In this document: one piece after another, positions 54,845 through 64,000 of the stretch
Layout: each line of letters begins with the position of its first letter
Position numbering within the stretch: position 1 is the first letter of the stretch
Assembly (NCBI GenBank): GCA_020634855.1
Contig: JACKAU010000021.1
Coordinates: 74,707 to 138,706, forward strand
Origin: Anaerolineales bacterium
Lineage (GTDB): Bacteria > Chloroflexota > Anaerolineae > 4572-78 > J111
DNA length: 64,000 bases
Reading direction: 5' to 3'
Translations under genes and position numbers: made by a program
The notes under the pieces: model-generated
Databases searched by the model: none
The model's input: only the letters and a program-made list of their open reading frames with translations
Told to the model about the DNA's origin: nothing

Positions 54845-56329
54845 ATGACAACATCCAACCTGCCTGCTCCATCCAATTTTAATTATAAGCAGCGGTGGCT
54901 ATTAGTTGGCTTGGCTGCCCTGGCCTATCTCCTACGGTTGCACCGCTTAAACGTTGAGAGTTTCTGGTTTGATGAAGCGCTCACCGCCTTATTTGCCTTA
55001 CAACCTCTGCCCGTCGCCATCCAATCGATGCTCCAGGAAGGGTTACATCACACCCCGCTTTTCTATATTTTGCTACGTCCATTTGTCTCGGATGCATTTA
55101 GCGAATTTAGCATACGATTTCTGCCCGCCGTGTTGGGGGTCTTGGCGGTGCCATTGATCGCTCAATTAGGTCGATCCCTGGTCAATGTACGGGTGGGATT
55201 GCTGACCGCGCTGTTGTTGGTCATCAACCCTTTTCACCTGTGGTACTCGCGAGAAACTCGAGCGTATACCTTCCTCATGCTCATCGCTCTGGGGTCGATG
55301 TTCTTTTTTAGTCAAAATTTAAAAGCATCTCGCTTTCGCAATTGGGCTGCTATGGCGGTCTTTACGGCGATGGGGATCAATGGTCATCATTTCGCGTTTT
55401 TTATCCCCTTGATCCAGTTTATCTTTATCATCGTGACGTTTAAGCGAAATTATGTCTTGCTACGCCCTTGGGTCGTCGCACAATTATTCGTCGCGCTCTC
55501 GTTTATTCCCTGGACCTTAATCGTGCTAAATTGGGGGAAGTTTTATCTTTCGAGTGCGGCTGTAGACCGGCCGGTATTATATGATTTGTTCCAAACCTTT
55601 TGGAATTTTAGCGTCGGCTACACCGTTGATTTGACGCTGGTCACGATTCTATCTTTGGCTTTTTTCTTGTTATTACTGGGATTGGGCATAAATCATACCT
55701 ATCGAACTGATAAAGGTATATTTTTGATTTTGTGGTTGATTATCCCACCTGTGGTGACATTTTTAGTATCATTTCGGTTACCGACTTACATGGATCGTTA
55801 TCTGATCCAATCCTTGCCTCCTTTTTTATTGCTTACGGCGATTGGCATCACTACCATTCGGTGGCAAGCTCTAAGCCTTGCCGTAGCCGCGTTGGCCGTG
55901 ACCCTAATGCTGGGCGGTGTGTATCGCGTGTATTACGATACTCAAATTTATGATCGGGCCGATTGGCGCAGCCTGGCAGCTTATCTCGAAGCGCATGCCA
56001 CCGCCGATGATGTCATTGCCCCTTGGTACTACCAAGCTTTAGTATCCCTTTACTTTTACTACCATGGTGCAACGCCGTTCGAGCCGATTATTAGTTTCGA
56101 TAAAGTGGCACTGCCGGCCTACTCATCGCCTGCGCAAGCTCGATCACGCCGGATCTGGGTTATCATCGAATATCCCAATAACTCGTCCCACCAGACGGGG
56201 CACTGCCAACCTTTTGATGAGCAGAACCTAGCCGGATTACCAGAAGCTAAGGAATGGCGGGCTAGCCAGCAGAGCAGGCTACAGGAACGTATAGATTTTA
56301 CCTGTCTTCGTCTGGAGCTTTATCAGTAG
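54845..56329 (+). CDS. GT39-like polytopic glycosyltransferase
   Basis: A 494-residue GT-C enzyme. ESFWFDEALTALFALQPLP holds the Asp-Glu motif of the first loop, and LWYSRETRAYTFLM is the second conserved loop. A soluble tail of about 90 residues follows the last helix. The ATG is preferred over the TTG just before it. It is closely similar in layout to the proteins at 60670 and 62141. Confidence 0.87.
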   Translation: MTTSNLPAPSNFNYKQRWLLVGLAALAYLLRLHRLNVESFWFDEALTALFALQPLPVAIQSMLQEGLHHTPLFYILLRPFVSDAFSEFSIRFLPAVLGVLAVPLIAQLGRSLVNVRVGLLTALLLVINPFHLWYSRETRAYTFLMLIALGSMFFFSQNLKASRFRNWAAMAVFTAMGINGHHFAFFIPLIQFIFIIVTFKRNYVLLRPWVVAQLFVALSFIPWTLIVLNWGKFYLSSAAVDRPVLYDLFQTFWNFSVGYTVDLTLVTILSLAFFLLLLGLGINHTYRTDKGIFLILWLIIPPVVTFLVSFRLPTYMDRYLIQSLPPFLLLTAIGITTIRWQALSLAVAALAVTLMLGGVYRVYYDTQIYDRADWRSLAAYLEAHATADDVIAPWYYQALVSLYFYYHGATPFEPIISFDKVALPAYSSPAQARSRRIWVIIEYPNNSSHQTGHCQPFDEQNLAGLPEAKEWRASQQSRLQERIDFTCLRLELYQ

Positions 56330-56431
56330 TTCGATTTGATGTTAGGACCAAATAGGAGAGGATATTTTTATGAAATCAAAACATACTTGAGTACACCGGT
56401 GGAGTGATCGTGAACATTTCGAGATTGATAG

Positions 56432-57166
56432 ATGTTAAGTCTTAGTGTTATTATTCCTGTTTATAATGAAGAAACGACGTTAGAAGAAATTATCGCTCGG
56501 GTAAGGCGTACCGGCCTTGTCCATGAAATGATTATCGTCGATGATGGCTCAACAGATGAGTCCCCGGCCGTTTTGAGCCGATTGCAGAACAGCGCTTCCC
56601 CGTCCTTACGTATTTTGCGCCATAGCCGGAATCGCGGCAAAGGGGCGGCCATGCGAACCGGCCTCGCCGCCGCAACCAGCGAGTTGGTATTGGTACAGGA
56701 CGCCGATTTGGAATACGATCCGGCCGACTACCCCGCTCTGCTGGCCCCGTTTGTCGATCCGGCGGTAGAGGTTGTGTATGGATCGCGCAACTTGCAGCGC
56801 AATCCCAAATCATCCCTGGCCTTTTACTGGGGCGGGCGGCTGCTTAGTTGGATCACCAACTGGCTGTACGGGTCGCGCATTACCGACGAAGCGACCGGTT
56901 ACAAAGTCATCAAAACCGAGTTGCTGCGCGACATCGGCGTGGAAACCGATGGATTTGAATTTTGCCCGGAAGTAACGGCTAAGCTATTACAACGAGGGGT
57001 TACCATTTACGAAGTCCCGATATCTTACCAGCCTCGAACCCGCCAAGAAGGGAAAAAGATCCAATGGCGTGATGGCGCAATTGCCATCTGGACGCTGGTG
57101 AAATATCGGTTTTTGATCGGGAAGGTTCCCCAGGTCCGCACTAAAAAACAACCATTGGTTGAATAA
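56432..57166 (+). CDS. DPM1-like GT2 glycosyltransferase
   Basis: A 244-residue GT-A enzyme that would transfer a sugar to polyprenyl phosphate. It starts LSVIIPVYNEE and has IVDDGSTD and the metal site QDADLEYDP; DEATGYKV and ISYQPRTRQEGKK complete the dolichyl-phosphate-mannose-synthase signature. It has no C-terminal membrane helices. It is the only cytosolic enzyme in the block and probably makes the lipid-linked donor used by the GT-C enzymes around it. Confidence 0.92.
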   Translation: MLSLSVIIPVYNEETTLEEIIARVRRTGLVHEMIIVDDGSTDESPAVLSRLQNSASPSLRILRHSRNRGKGAAMRTGLAAATSELVLVQDADLEYDPADYPALLAPFVDPAVEVVYGSRNLQRNPKSSLAFYWGGRLLSWITNWLYGSRITDEATGYKVIKTELLRDIGVETDGFEFCPEVTAKLLQRGVTIYEVPISYQPRTRQEGKKIQWRDGAIAIWTLVKYRFLIGKVPQVRTKKQPLVE

Positions 57167-57281
57167 AAGCCTGGTTTGTAATACATGCGGTCGGACAGCC
57201 AATGTCTTGTTGAATTCAACTTTGGCTAGTGGACTTGAAGTCATAATTTGAATTAACCTGAACTGTTTAGGGAGTCGATTT

Positions 57282-58559
57282 GTGGAAATGAGCCGAGCCT
57301 TTCCTCGGGCCTCAAAAATATCCGTCACACAGTGGTTGATCTTAGCCGTCCTATGTTTGGTCTTGATTGCGGCTGAGTCGTTTGCCGTCTACACCGTCTT
57401 CACCAGTAAGTTCCCCGGCGGTAACGACTTCTTCGTGCGGTGGCTGGGTGGGCGTGAATTCCTACTACACGGCACGAATCCGTATGATCGCTCAATAGCG
57501 GAGCAGGCCCAAATAGCCATGTTTGGTCGCCTGGCGACTCCCGAAGATAAAGATCAGGCCTATTTTGCTTATCCACTCTACACGCTCTATTTTTTCTGGC
57601 CGTTGAGTTTGCTGCCATACGCTTGGGCGCAGGCCATTTGGATGACCTTACTGCAATTTATGCTGCTGGGGGTGACTATTCTTTCGATTCGGCTGGCGGG
57701 CTGGTCGCCGCCTAAATGGCTGTTTTGGCTGACGCTTTTTTGGGGCATCTTTTTTTACAATGGAGCGCGGACGATTATTTTGGGGCAATTTTCGGTATTA
57801 GTGGGCTTGGCTTTGCTGTTAGCATTGTGGGCGGTCGAGTCGCGTCGCGACATTTTGGCCGGGATTTGTCTGGCCGTGACCACGATCAAGCCCCAAATGG
57901 TAGTACTCGTTGTCATTTTTCTTTTGATTTGGGCCTTATTTCAGCTTCGATGGCGGATTGTATTAAGTTTTGGCCTCAGTATGCTGACTTTGTTGTTGAG
58001 CAGCATGCTGCTGGTTCCAACCTGGCCGGTTGATTTTGTGCGGAACGCAATCGCCTACAGCGACTATGTCGCTTTTGGTACACCGTTGGAAAATTTACTC
58101 CATTTTTTACTACCCGCTTCTCTGGCAGCGCCTTTGACCATCATTTTATCATTTCTCTTTTTTCTGGCGTTATTGCCCGGCTGGTGGTTCGCCTTCAAAG
58201 GCCGGCCGGGAGCGTATACTTGGGCGATTATGTCAACGCTTATTATCGGCAGTCTTATTGCCTTTCGCTCAGCAACGACCAATCAGATTATTCTCTATTT
58301 GCCCCTTTTCTTTTTTTTCCAGCGCTTAACCGAACCGGGCGCAGCTTTGAGAGCTGCCCTCATTGAAGGGGGCCTAATGGTGGTGATGTGGGGCGCTTTC
58401 ATCGTAACCCTGGCCGGCGATTGGGAACATATTATGATGCATGGCCTGCTGCCAGCGCTGCTCCTGATTTTATATGCCGTTGATTGGCGTCGCCTTTGGC
58501 AGTCGGCCCAGGCCTACGAGCAGCAATCCTTATCCCTCCAACCCAGGCAAACGGTATGA
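57282..58559 (+). CDS. GT87-like polytopic glycosyltransferase
   Basis: A 425-residue membrane protein of the GT87 / DUF2029 type. GGNDFFVRWLGGREFLLHGTNPYD, NGARTIILGQFSVLVGLALLL and AVTTIKPQMVVLV are the family's hallmark segments. The GTG start is preferred because GGGAG precedes it at seven bases; an ATG two codons later is possible. Its stop overlaps the next start by four bases. Confidence 0.88.
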   Translation: MEMSRAFPRASKISVTQWLILAVLCLVLIAAESFAVYTVFTSKFPGGNDFFVRWLGGREFLLHGTNPYDRSIAEQAQIAMFGRLATPEDKDQAYFAYPLYTLYFFWPLSLLPYAWAQAIWMTLLQFMLLGVTILSIRLAGWSPPKWLFWLTLFWGIFFYNGARTIILGQFSVLVGLALLLALWAVESRRDILAGICLAVTTIKPQMVVLVVIFLLIWALFQLRWRIVLSFGLSMLTLLLSSMLLVPTWPVDFVRNAIAYSDYVAFGTPLENLLHFLLPASLAAPLTIILSFLFFLALLPGWWFAFKGRPGAYTWAIMSTLIIGSLIAFRSATTNQIILYLPLFFFFQRLTEPGAALRAALIEGGLMVVMWGAFIVTLAGDWEHIMMHGLLPALLLILYAVDWRRLWQSAQAYEQQSLSLQPRQTV

Positions 58560-60655
58560 ACACAGCGACAATCCGTTGGATAACGCTTGGGCTGCTGGTG
58601 TTGTGGCTGTTTTTTGTATTGGGTAGCTTCTTTGCCGTACAAAAACCCTTTGCCGCCGGAAATGTGGTAGCTGTAGGCAGCGTCCTGCTTAATCTGCTGG
58701 CAGCCATCTGGTTGGTCGCTATCAGTTTGGGCTTAGGGGCATGGCTGCTCAATCGATTGGCCGCCGATACCTTTGGTTTAGGTGAGACGGTTGTCTTGGG
58801 TACGGGGCTAGGGTTGGGATTGTTGGGCCTGCTCGTGTTCGGGTTGGGATTGGTCGGATTGTTTCACCCTTGGGCGGCTTATGTGATAACGGGTGGATTG
58901 AGCCTGGCCGCCGCGCCTCAACTTTGGCGACTGTTCCAACAAGGCCGAACCTGGAAATTCACCAATCCACCGCATCCTCTAGTCGTTGTCTACCTGGCCG
59001 TCATCGGTTTGCTGGCGCTGTTGGTAGCGCTGCTGCCGCCCACCGATTGGGACGGCCTGTTCTACCACCTAACCGCTCCCAAGCTTTATTTGGAGGCAGG
59101 GCGTATCGTCAGCGGCATCGACGTGCCGCATTTCAGCTTTCCTTCACTAATGGAAATGCTATTTGCTTGGGCGATGCTCCTGCGCGGCGACATCGCGGCC
59201 AAGCTGCTGCATTTTAGCTTCGCGCCGCTGCTGGCGGGCCTGGTTTACCTGACCGCCCGGCGCTTTCTTAGCCAAAAGTCAGCCTGGCCCGCCGTCGTCA
59301 TCCTCGCCAGCATGCCAATGCTCGGCACTCTGGCCGGTTGGGCCTACAATGATCTCGCCTTGGCTTTCTACCAACTCGCCAGCCTCTATGCGGCACTTTG
59401 CTTTTTACAGTTAGCGGTCAGCGGTCAGCGGTCAGCGGTTAGCGATCAGCGACTATCAATTATCGCTCTCAGTGCAATATTCGCCGGTCTGGCGATGGGG
59501 CTCAAATACACCAGTTTTGTTACCCCTGTGGTCGTGGGTCTCCTCATTCTATGGGACGCACTACGCACTACGTATCACGCACTACGCACTACGTCGCACC
59601 CCCTACGTTCTACGTTTTACGCCCTAATGCCCTTTCTCCTCTTCTGTCTCATTGCCCTACTCGTCGCTTCACCATGGTACTTGAGAAACTGGTTTTTTAC
59701 CGGCAATCCGGTCTATCCGTTTCTGTACGGGCTGTTTGGCGGTGCCTTCTGGGACAACTTCCGGACCGAGTGGTACGCTGCCGCCGGAACCGGCATCGGC
59801 TGGCGACCCTCGACGCTGCTGGGGCTGCCTTGGCTGCTGACTTTAGGTGTGCGTGATGCCAACTATTGGGATGGCCGCACCGGCCCGCTGTTGCTGCTTT
59901 TTCTACCATTGGTGATTGGGTGGGCACTCTTCCGGCGGGATGACCGTCCTCCCGCCCTTAACGCATTGTTATTTTACATGACGGCTCAGTTCGCGTTTTG
60001 GACGCTGGGGGTTATTTGGTCGCGAGCGTTGTGGCAGTCTCGTTTACTGCTGCCGGGGTTGGTTGCCCTGGCCCCGATCGCCGGTTGGGTTTGGTCGGAA
60101 CTACCGCGCCTTGATACGCCGCAGTTTTCTTTTAGCCGCTTTGTCAACATCGCCGTGGTCTTGACGCTGGCGTTGACCGTCATCGACACGGGGCTGCTGA
60201 CTCAGAAGATCAACCCGCTGCCTTACCTGACCGGTCTGGAATCACGCGACGACTACCTAACTCGGCGATTGGGCGCATATTATGCCGCTATGCAGCAAAT
60301 CAATACCGACCTGCCCCTGGAATCGACAATTGTCTTTTTGTGGGAGCCACGCAGCTACTACTGCCATCTCGATTGCCGGCCCGACAGTATTCTTGATGAA
60401 TTTCCCCATCTCGTCGATCAATACCAAACCGCCGATGCTATCGCCCGGAATTGGCATGACGTTGGCGTGACTCACGTACTCATTCACCGTAATGGCTTGC
60501 AATTTGTCCTCAACGAACAGCCTGAGACCATCGATACCGGGGTTTTGTCGGCCTTGGAAGAAAACTATTTACAGCCGGTGTTTGACGTGGCCGGGGCTTA
60601 CCAAGTTTTCGAGTTTGAGTTCGAGGGCGGAAGTTCGTTACGGGCGGGCGATTAA
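58556..60655 (+). CDS. Large GT-C-like polytopic glycosyltransferase
   Basis: A 699-residue membrane protein with many helices. Loops such as LLPPTDWDGLFYHLTAPKLYL and AGWAYNDLALAFYQLASLY place it in a GT-C group of putative mannosyltransferases. The start within the previous stop (ATGA) is chosen; an upstream in-frame Met would add 24 residues overlapping that gene. Two simple-repeat insertions interrupt the sequence at about residues 286-299 and 334-357. The C-terminal soluble domain includes FLWEPRSYYC. Confidence 0.8.
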   Translation: MNTATIRWITLGLLVLWLFFVLGSFFAVQKPFAAGNVVAVGSVLLNLLAAIWLVAISLGLGAWLLNRLAADTFGLGETVVLGTGLGLGLLGLLVFGLGLVGLFHPWAAYVITGGLSLAAAPQLWRLFQQGRTWKFTNPPHPLVVVYLAVIGLLALLVALLPPTDWDGLFYHLTAPKLYLEAGRIVSGIDVPHFSFPSLMEMLFAWAMLLRGDIAAKLLHFSFAPLLAGLVYLTARRFLSQKSAWPAVVILASMPMLGTLAGWAYNDLALAFYQLASLYAALCFLQLAVSGQRSAVSDQRLSIIALSAIFAGLAMGLKYTSFVTPVVVGLLILWDALRTTYHALRTTSHPLRSTFYALMPFLLFCLIALLVASPWYLRNWFFTGNPVYPFLYGLFGGAFWDNFRTEWYAAAGTGIGWRPSTLLGLPWLLTLGVRDANYWDGRTGPLLLLFLPLVIGWALFRRDDRPPALNALLFYMTAQFAFWTLGVIWSRALWQSRLLLPGLVALAPIAGWVWSELPRLDTPQFSFSRFVNIAVVLTLALTVIDTGLLTQKINPLPYLTGLESRDDYLTRRLGAYYAAMQQINTDLPLESTIVFLWEPRSYYCHLDCRPDSILDEFPHLVDQYQTADAIARNWHDVGVTHVLIHRNGLQFVLNEQPETIDTGVLSALEENYLQPVFDVAGAYQVFEFEFEGGSSLRAGD
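59411..59452 (+). repeat. In-frame GGTCAGCGGTCAGC simple repeat
   Basis: AGCGGTC units are repeated about four times with decay at the right end, coding for AVSGQRSAVSDQR inside a membrane protein. Related GACCGC/GGTCAGC patches lie between genes near 20708, 20955 and 44510, so the same repeat type seems to enter genes and spacers. Confidence 0.7.
59556..59627 (+). repeat. In-frame CACTACG simple repeat
   Basis: CGCACTACG and TACGTxxTACG units are repeated about eight times and code for LRTTYHALRTTSHPLRST, a basic stretch that does not fit its membrane-protein surroundings. It starts 104 bp after the other repeat in the same gene. Confidence 0.7.
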
Positions 60656-60669
60656 GGAGCGATTCATCA

Positions 60670-62175
60670 GTGTTGCGTCTTGATACGTTTCAAAATCGAT
60701 CTGGATTGTGGGCTTTGGCTCTAACTATACTCGGCTTGCTGCTCCGGCTTTTTCAGTTAGGCGAATGGTCTTTCTGGCATGACGAAGCCTTAACTGTACT
60801 GCTGGCCCAAAAACCCATTCCGGAATTGGTTGCTATTACCGCCGCTGATGTTCATCCCCCCCTTTACTATCTTGTCGTTAAGCTGTTTCTACTATTTGGA
60901 CAAAGCGAGACCCTGGCTAGACTACCGTCCGTGATTTTTGGAGCGGGTTCGATATACCTTCTATATTTATTGGGACGCGATTTGTTTGAGGCAACGGTCG
61001 GCTTGGTCGGAGCCTTCATTATGACCATTTCGCCGCTGCAACTTTTTTATGCCCAAGAAGCACGGATGTATACCCAGTTGATCTTTTTGACCATTCTGGC
61101 CGGTTGGTTATTGTTTCGAGCCTTGCGTACCGAAAACTGGATCGATTGGCTTTTATTTTCAGTCGTCATAACCCTAGCTGCATACACCACTTATTTTGCC
61201 TTTCCGGTGGTGGCGGCAATGGCTTTGTATATTATTTTGGTCGAAAAACGTTGGCGATCGACGGTATTTTTTCTAATTTCGATAGCTGTAAGTGTGCTTC
61301 TGTACATCCCTTGGTTGGGTATATTTTTGACGCAAAGCCGAGCCGTGATTGATACATATTGGATGGCCACGCCTAGCCCATTGCTGTTGTTTACGACAGT
61401 GACCGGTTTTTTTACCAGCTATACCTTACCGACCTGGGGCATCGCCGTTTCATTAGTGGCAACGTTGCTGATTGTTTTTGTAACGCTCAATGAAATTCGT
61501 CATGCTATTCGTGAGGGAAATAGAGTTAAGCCCTTGCTCTGGTTACTGTTATGGGGATTGGTCCCGCTTCTAGGAACCTATCTGGTTTCGCTAATCCGGC
61601 CTATTTTTCAACTACGCACCGTTATTACGGCTGCTCCCCCGTTTTATCTTATGGTGGCTTGGGGTGTTGCCAGCGCCAGACAGCGTCGCCTGAACATGCT
61701 TCTTTTTTTACCAGCTCTGGCGATGATGCTCATCTCGATTTTTAATTTTTATTTCAACCCGGCCTTCGCCAAACCAGCCTGGCGACAAGCGGCATTTTAT
61801 GTCCAGACCCAAGTAAGACCTGGCGATATTGTACTGCATACCAGTCCTGGCTCGCTTATGCCGTTTTTAGCCTACCCGCATTCCGTCCGGCACGTCCTAC
61901 TACCCGGCGACCCCGAATTGGTGCAAGAGAACGCCCCGTCCCAATCCATCGGCGTGGCGGTTGGCGGCGAACCCCAACCTATTGAGCAAGCTGTGCAAGG
62001 CTACGACCGGGCTTGGTTGGTGGTCGGTCTCGATCAAGCCATCGATTACCAACAGCAGCAACTGGCCGAAATTGAGGCTCGTTATCGTTTGTTGGAAGAA
62101 AATCGCATTAATGGGATTTATATTGGTACCTTTGCGCTCGATGAAACAGGAGTTGGTGTTGAAGCCGGTCGGTAG
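60670..62175 (+). CDS. GT39-like polytopic glycosyltransferase
   Basis: A 501-residue GT-C enzyme. WSFWHDEALTVLLAQKPIPE carries the Asp-Glu pair, ADVHPPLYYLVVKLF the substrate-loop motif and FYAQEARMYTQL the second loop. AGGAG lies upstream of the GTG start. The soluble tail (about 410-501) shares features with the proteins at 54845 and 62141. The next gene begins 35 bp before this one ends. Confidence 0.88.
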   Translation: MLRLDTFQNRSGLWALALTILGLLLRLFQLGEWSFWHDEALTVLLAQKPIPELVAITAADVHPPLYYLVVKLFLLFGQSETLARLPSVIFGAGSIYLLYLLGRDLFEATVGLVGAFIMTISPLQLFYAQEARMYTQLIFLTILAGWLLFRALRTENWIDWLLFSVVITLAAYTTYFAFPVVAAMALYIILVEKRWRSTVFFLISIAVSVLLYIPWLGIFLTQSRAVIDTYWMATPSPLLLFTTVTGFFTSYTLPTWGIAVSLVATLLIVFVTLNEIRHAIREGNRVKPLLWLLLWGLVPLLGTYLVSLIRPIFQLRTVITAAPPFYLMVAWGVASARQRRLNMLLFLPALAMMLISIFNFYFNPAFAKPAWRQAAFYVQTQVRPGDIVLHTSPGSLMPFLAYPHSVRHVLLPGDPELVQENAPSQSIGVAVGGEPQPIEQAVQGYDRAWLVVGLDQAIDYQQQQLAEIEARYRLLEENRINGIYIGTFALDETGVGVEAGR

Positions 62176-63691
62176 TCCACCTCCGAAAAGCCTGGGGCTG
62201 TGGATCAAGCAAAATCGCCAAGAATTGATCATTTTAGTTGTGATCGTGATGGTTGCGGCGATCTTACGCCTGACCCACCTGGGGTATCAGAGCGAATGGA
62301 ATGATGAAGCCCTGAGCGCCACTATCGCATTCGGTACGGCCCGGCAGATCCTGACCAACGAGTTTCATTCGCTTCACCCACCGGGTTATTATCTGCTGTT
62401 ACATTTCTGGCATAATTTGTTTGGCGATAGCGACTTTGCGCTGCGTTTACCTTCGGCGTTAATGGGGATTGGTGCGGTTATCAGCATGTATCTGCTCGGT
62501 AAATCCCTGTTTGATTGGAGAACCGGCTTATGGGCGGCAGCCCTGACGGCCTTGATGCCGTTTCACCTGTACTACTCTCAAGAAATGCGTATGTACAGCC
62601 AGCTCTTTCTACTCTCATCACTCGCTATACTATGTCAGGTCCAATTGTGGCGGCAAGAGCGACGTATTTGGTGGATACTTTACTTGCTGGTGGCGTTGTT
62701 GGGATTATACACGCATTATCTATTCATCCTCATTGTGGGGACATTAGGACTTTTCTTTATGGGGCGCCGGTGGTTGGCGGCCAGCGGCCCGGCCTGGATG
62801 GACTTTTTTTTAATCCATCTGCTGATGGGCGTCCTATACATACCCATTATCTTGTGGTTGGCTGATCAATTGAACCAATCTAGTGATTACTGGATTCGTG
62901 AAGTCAGCTTGGGCTTGTTTTTGTCGATGCCCTTGGCTTTCACTGTTGGTCAGTTTTTGGATATCTTGTGGCTTCAGATCGGCTACGCTCTTATCCTAAT
63001 GCTCGTCATAATTACGCTGCTCCAGGCCGGACGGGCTGTGGTGAAGCGGCGCCCGCGGGCCGGTGTAGCTTCACTTGTTTTGACCCTGATGATCTATTGG
63101 CTGCCGGTCTCGATTATGTTTGCCGTCTCCATCTTTTGGACGCCGCTGACTCTGCCCCGGCTGATGACCATCGCGGTCCCCGGACTTTATCTACTGATCG
63201 CTTGGGGCGCGAGCGTGCCTAGAGAGCGGCTGGTCAATGCTGTTTTAGTGATCTTGTTGATGGGTGTGGGGCTATTGGCGGATTACAATTGGCTGTTCAA
63301 TCCGGCGTACAGTAAACCGCCGGCTCGAGAAGCGGCCTTGTTTTTGCAAGCACATGCTTCGCCGGACGAGACGATTGTTTATACCAGCGATAGCGGCTAT
63401 CGTCTGTTTTTGCGTTATTCGCCGCAACTGACCCACCGGCTCTTTCTGGAAGATAATGATAATCCGCAAGTGCGCCCTGATGTAGTTCGCTTAATGGGAG
63501 GGGATATTATCACCTTTGCCGATCCGCTTAGCGAAACCTTCTGGCTGGTCGTACACCAAGATTTTGAGGGTGAGAAGCAAGAGTCTATCTTTCACCGTTT
63601 CGATGAACATTACACCCGACTGGCCAGCTATGAACTGGGTGGGATTCGATTATATCGCTATCGAGCATCTGTCGATATGACGATGCAATGA
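62141..63691 (+). CDS. GT39-like polytopic glycosyltransferase
   Basis: A 516-residue GT-C enzyme. YQSEWNDEALSATIAFG has the Asp-Glu motif, FHSLHPPGYYLLLHFW the second motif and YYSQEMRMYSQLFLL the third. The open frame extends 60 codons upstream into the previous gene, but the ATG at 62141 gives the family's normal N-terminus; a TTG at 62159 behind AGGAG is another candidate. It is the third member of a group of close paralogs in this block. Confidence 0.87.
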   Translation: MKQELVLKPVGSPPPKSLGLWIKQNRQELIILVVIVMVAAILRLTHLGYQSEWNDEALSATIAFGTARQILTNEFHSLHPPGYYLLLHFWHNLFGDSDFALRLPSALMGIGAVISMYLLGKSLFDWRTGLWAAALTALMPFHLYYSQEMRMYSQLFLLSSLAILCQVQLWRQERRIWWILYLLVALLGLYTHYLFILIVGTLGLFFMGRRWLAASGPAWMDFFLIHLLMGVLYIPIILWLADQLNQSSDYWIREVSLGLFLSMPLAFTVGQFLDILWLQIGYALILMLVIITLLQAGRAVVKRRPRAGVASLVLTLMIYWLPVSIMFAVSIFWTPLTLPRLMTIAVPGLYLLIAWGASVPRERLVNAVLVILLMGVGLLADYNWLFNPAYSKPPAREAALFLQAHASPDETIVYTSDSGYRLFLRYSPQLTHRLFLEDNDNPQVRPDVVRLMGGDIITFADPLSETFWLVVHQDFEGEKQESIFHRFDEHYTRLASYELGGIRLYRYRASVDMTMQ

Positions 63692-63769
63692 AACTCTATT
63701 ACTATTATTCGGAATAGTTTGTTCGTTTCCTTATAGAATAATGTAGTTTTACAAGAGGTTACTTGACGA

Positions 63770-64000
63770 TTGCAACTTGATAAAAATTATCTGAAAATTT
63801 ACGTTTGGTTGATCCTGCTGTCGATAGTTGGGGTAGCCTGGCTTCAATGGCCCCGATTGGGCGATCCTTATCGGGTTGATGAGGATTTTCGCTCGTTTTA
63901 CTGGTTTGCTAAATTTCAAAATCCCCATCTTTTCCCCAATGATCCTGAGGCCGGTACGCGTTACGTAGAAATTGCGATGCCGTGGGGCAAACCTATTGTA
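63770..64000 (+). CDS. Membrane protein of the GT block (3' end outside window)
   Basis: The first 77 codons of a gene that runs off the right edge. One transmembrane helix (about 10-25: YVWLILLSIVGVAWLQ) is followed by an outer loop with RVDEDFRSFYWFAKFQNP. An Asp-Glu pair after the first helix suits a GT-C enzyme. The TTG start is the only one that fits, since a stop lies just upstream in frame; AGAGG is about 11 bases before it. Confidence 0.65.
   Translation, partial: MQLDKNYLKIYVWLILLSIVGVAWLQWPRLGDPYRVDEDFRSFYWFAKFQNPHLFPNDPEAGTRYVEIAMPWGKPIV

Overview
The window looks like part of a chromosome of a Chloroflexota bacterium, probably an Anaerolineae-type lineage. This is an inference from gene content: large TIR/NB-ARC/WD40 proteins, a MalT-like LuxR regulator starting [13 protein letters not shown], a long run of multi-pass GT-C glycosyltransferases, lipoproteins with GTG starts, and moderately GC-rich DNA full of small palindromic intergenic repeats. 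No ribosomal or other taxonomic marker gene was seen, so the lineage is not proven.

Layout. 1-7.5 kb: two tandem minus-strand TIR-NB-ARC-WD40 proteins (the first is cut by the window edge). 7.7-10 kb: a pirin, then a protealysin-like M4 protease with its emfourin-type inhibitor. 10.3-14.2 kb: a secreted GH15 glucoamylase with two C-terminal repeat modules and a hotdog thioesterase, separated by dispersed palindromic repeats. 14.5-20.6 kb: a signalling operon (solute-binding lipoprotein, Cache/HAMP/GAF histidine kinase, NarL-type regulator) followed by a CstA-family transporter. 20.6-28 kb: an accessory, AT-rich and repeat-rich region with a 41-42 bp minisatellite, three copies of a ~160 bp dispersed repeat, a two-gene candidate defence system resembling GAPS4 whose second gene is frameshifted, a long imperfect palindrome, an AbrB-type antitoxin and several small orphan genes. 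29.8-30.7 kb: a minus-strand MNT / DUF4160 / DUF2442 triplet. 30.8-36.5 kb: a putative iron-related operon (imelysin, di-heme CxxCH lipoprotein, second imelysin, HTTM membrane protein), then a fragment of a PhoX-like gene. 37-43.2 kb: a P-loop kinase-like gene, a MalT-like regulator carrying a short insertion with a target-site-like duplication, a membrane spermidine-synthase-like protein, and two tandem paralogous small proteins. 43.3-47.4 kb: two Hsp20 genes and clpB, sharing an upstream motif. 47.7-50.4 kb: an orphan PAS/GAF histidine kinase. 50.5-64 kb: one co-directional block of nine polytopic GT-C-like proteins plus one DPM1-like GT2 enzyme, probably assembling a lipid-linked surface glycan; it runs off the right edge.

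The signals most worth follow-up are the paired TIR-STAND proteins, where one copy keeps and the other has lost the Glu at the TIR catalytic position; the broken GAPS4-like pair next to a three-copy promoter-bearing repeat; the clean 63-bp in-frame insertion in the MalT-like gene; and the perfect 28-bp palindrome inside the imelysin/di-heme operon. All family assignments are by eye from motifs; no database search was run.
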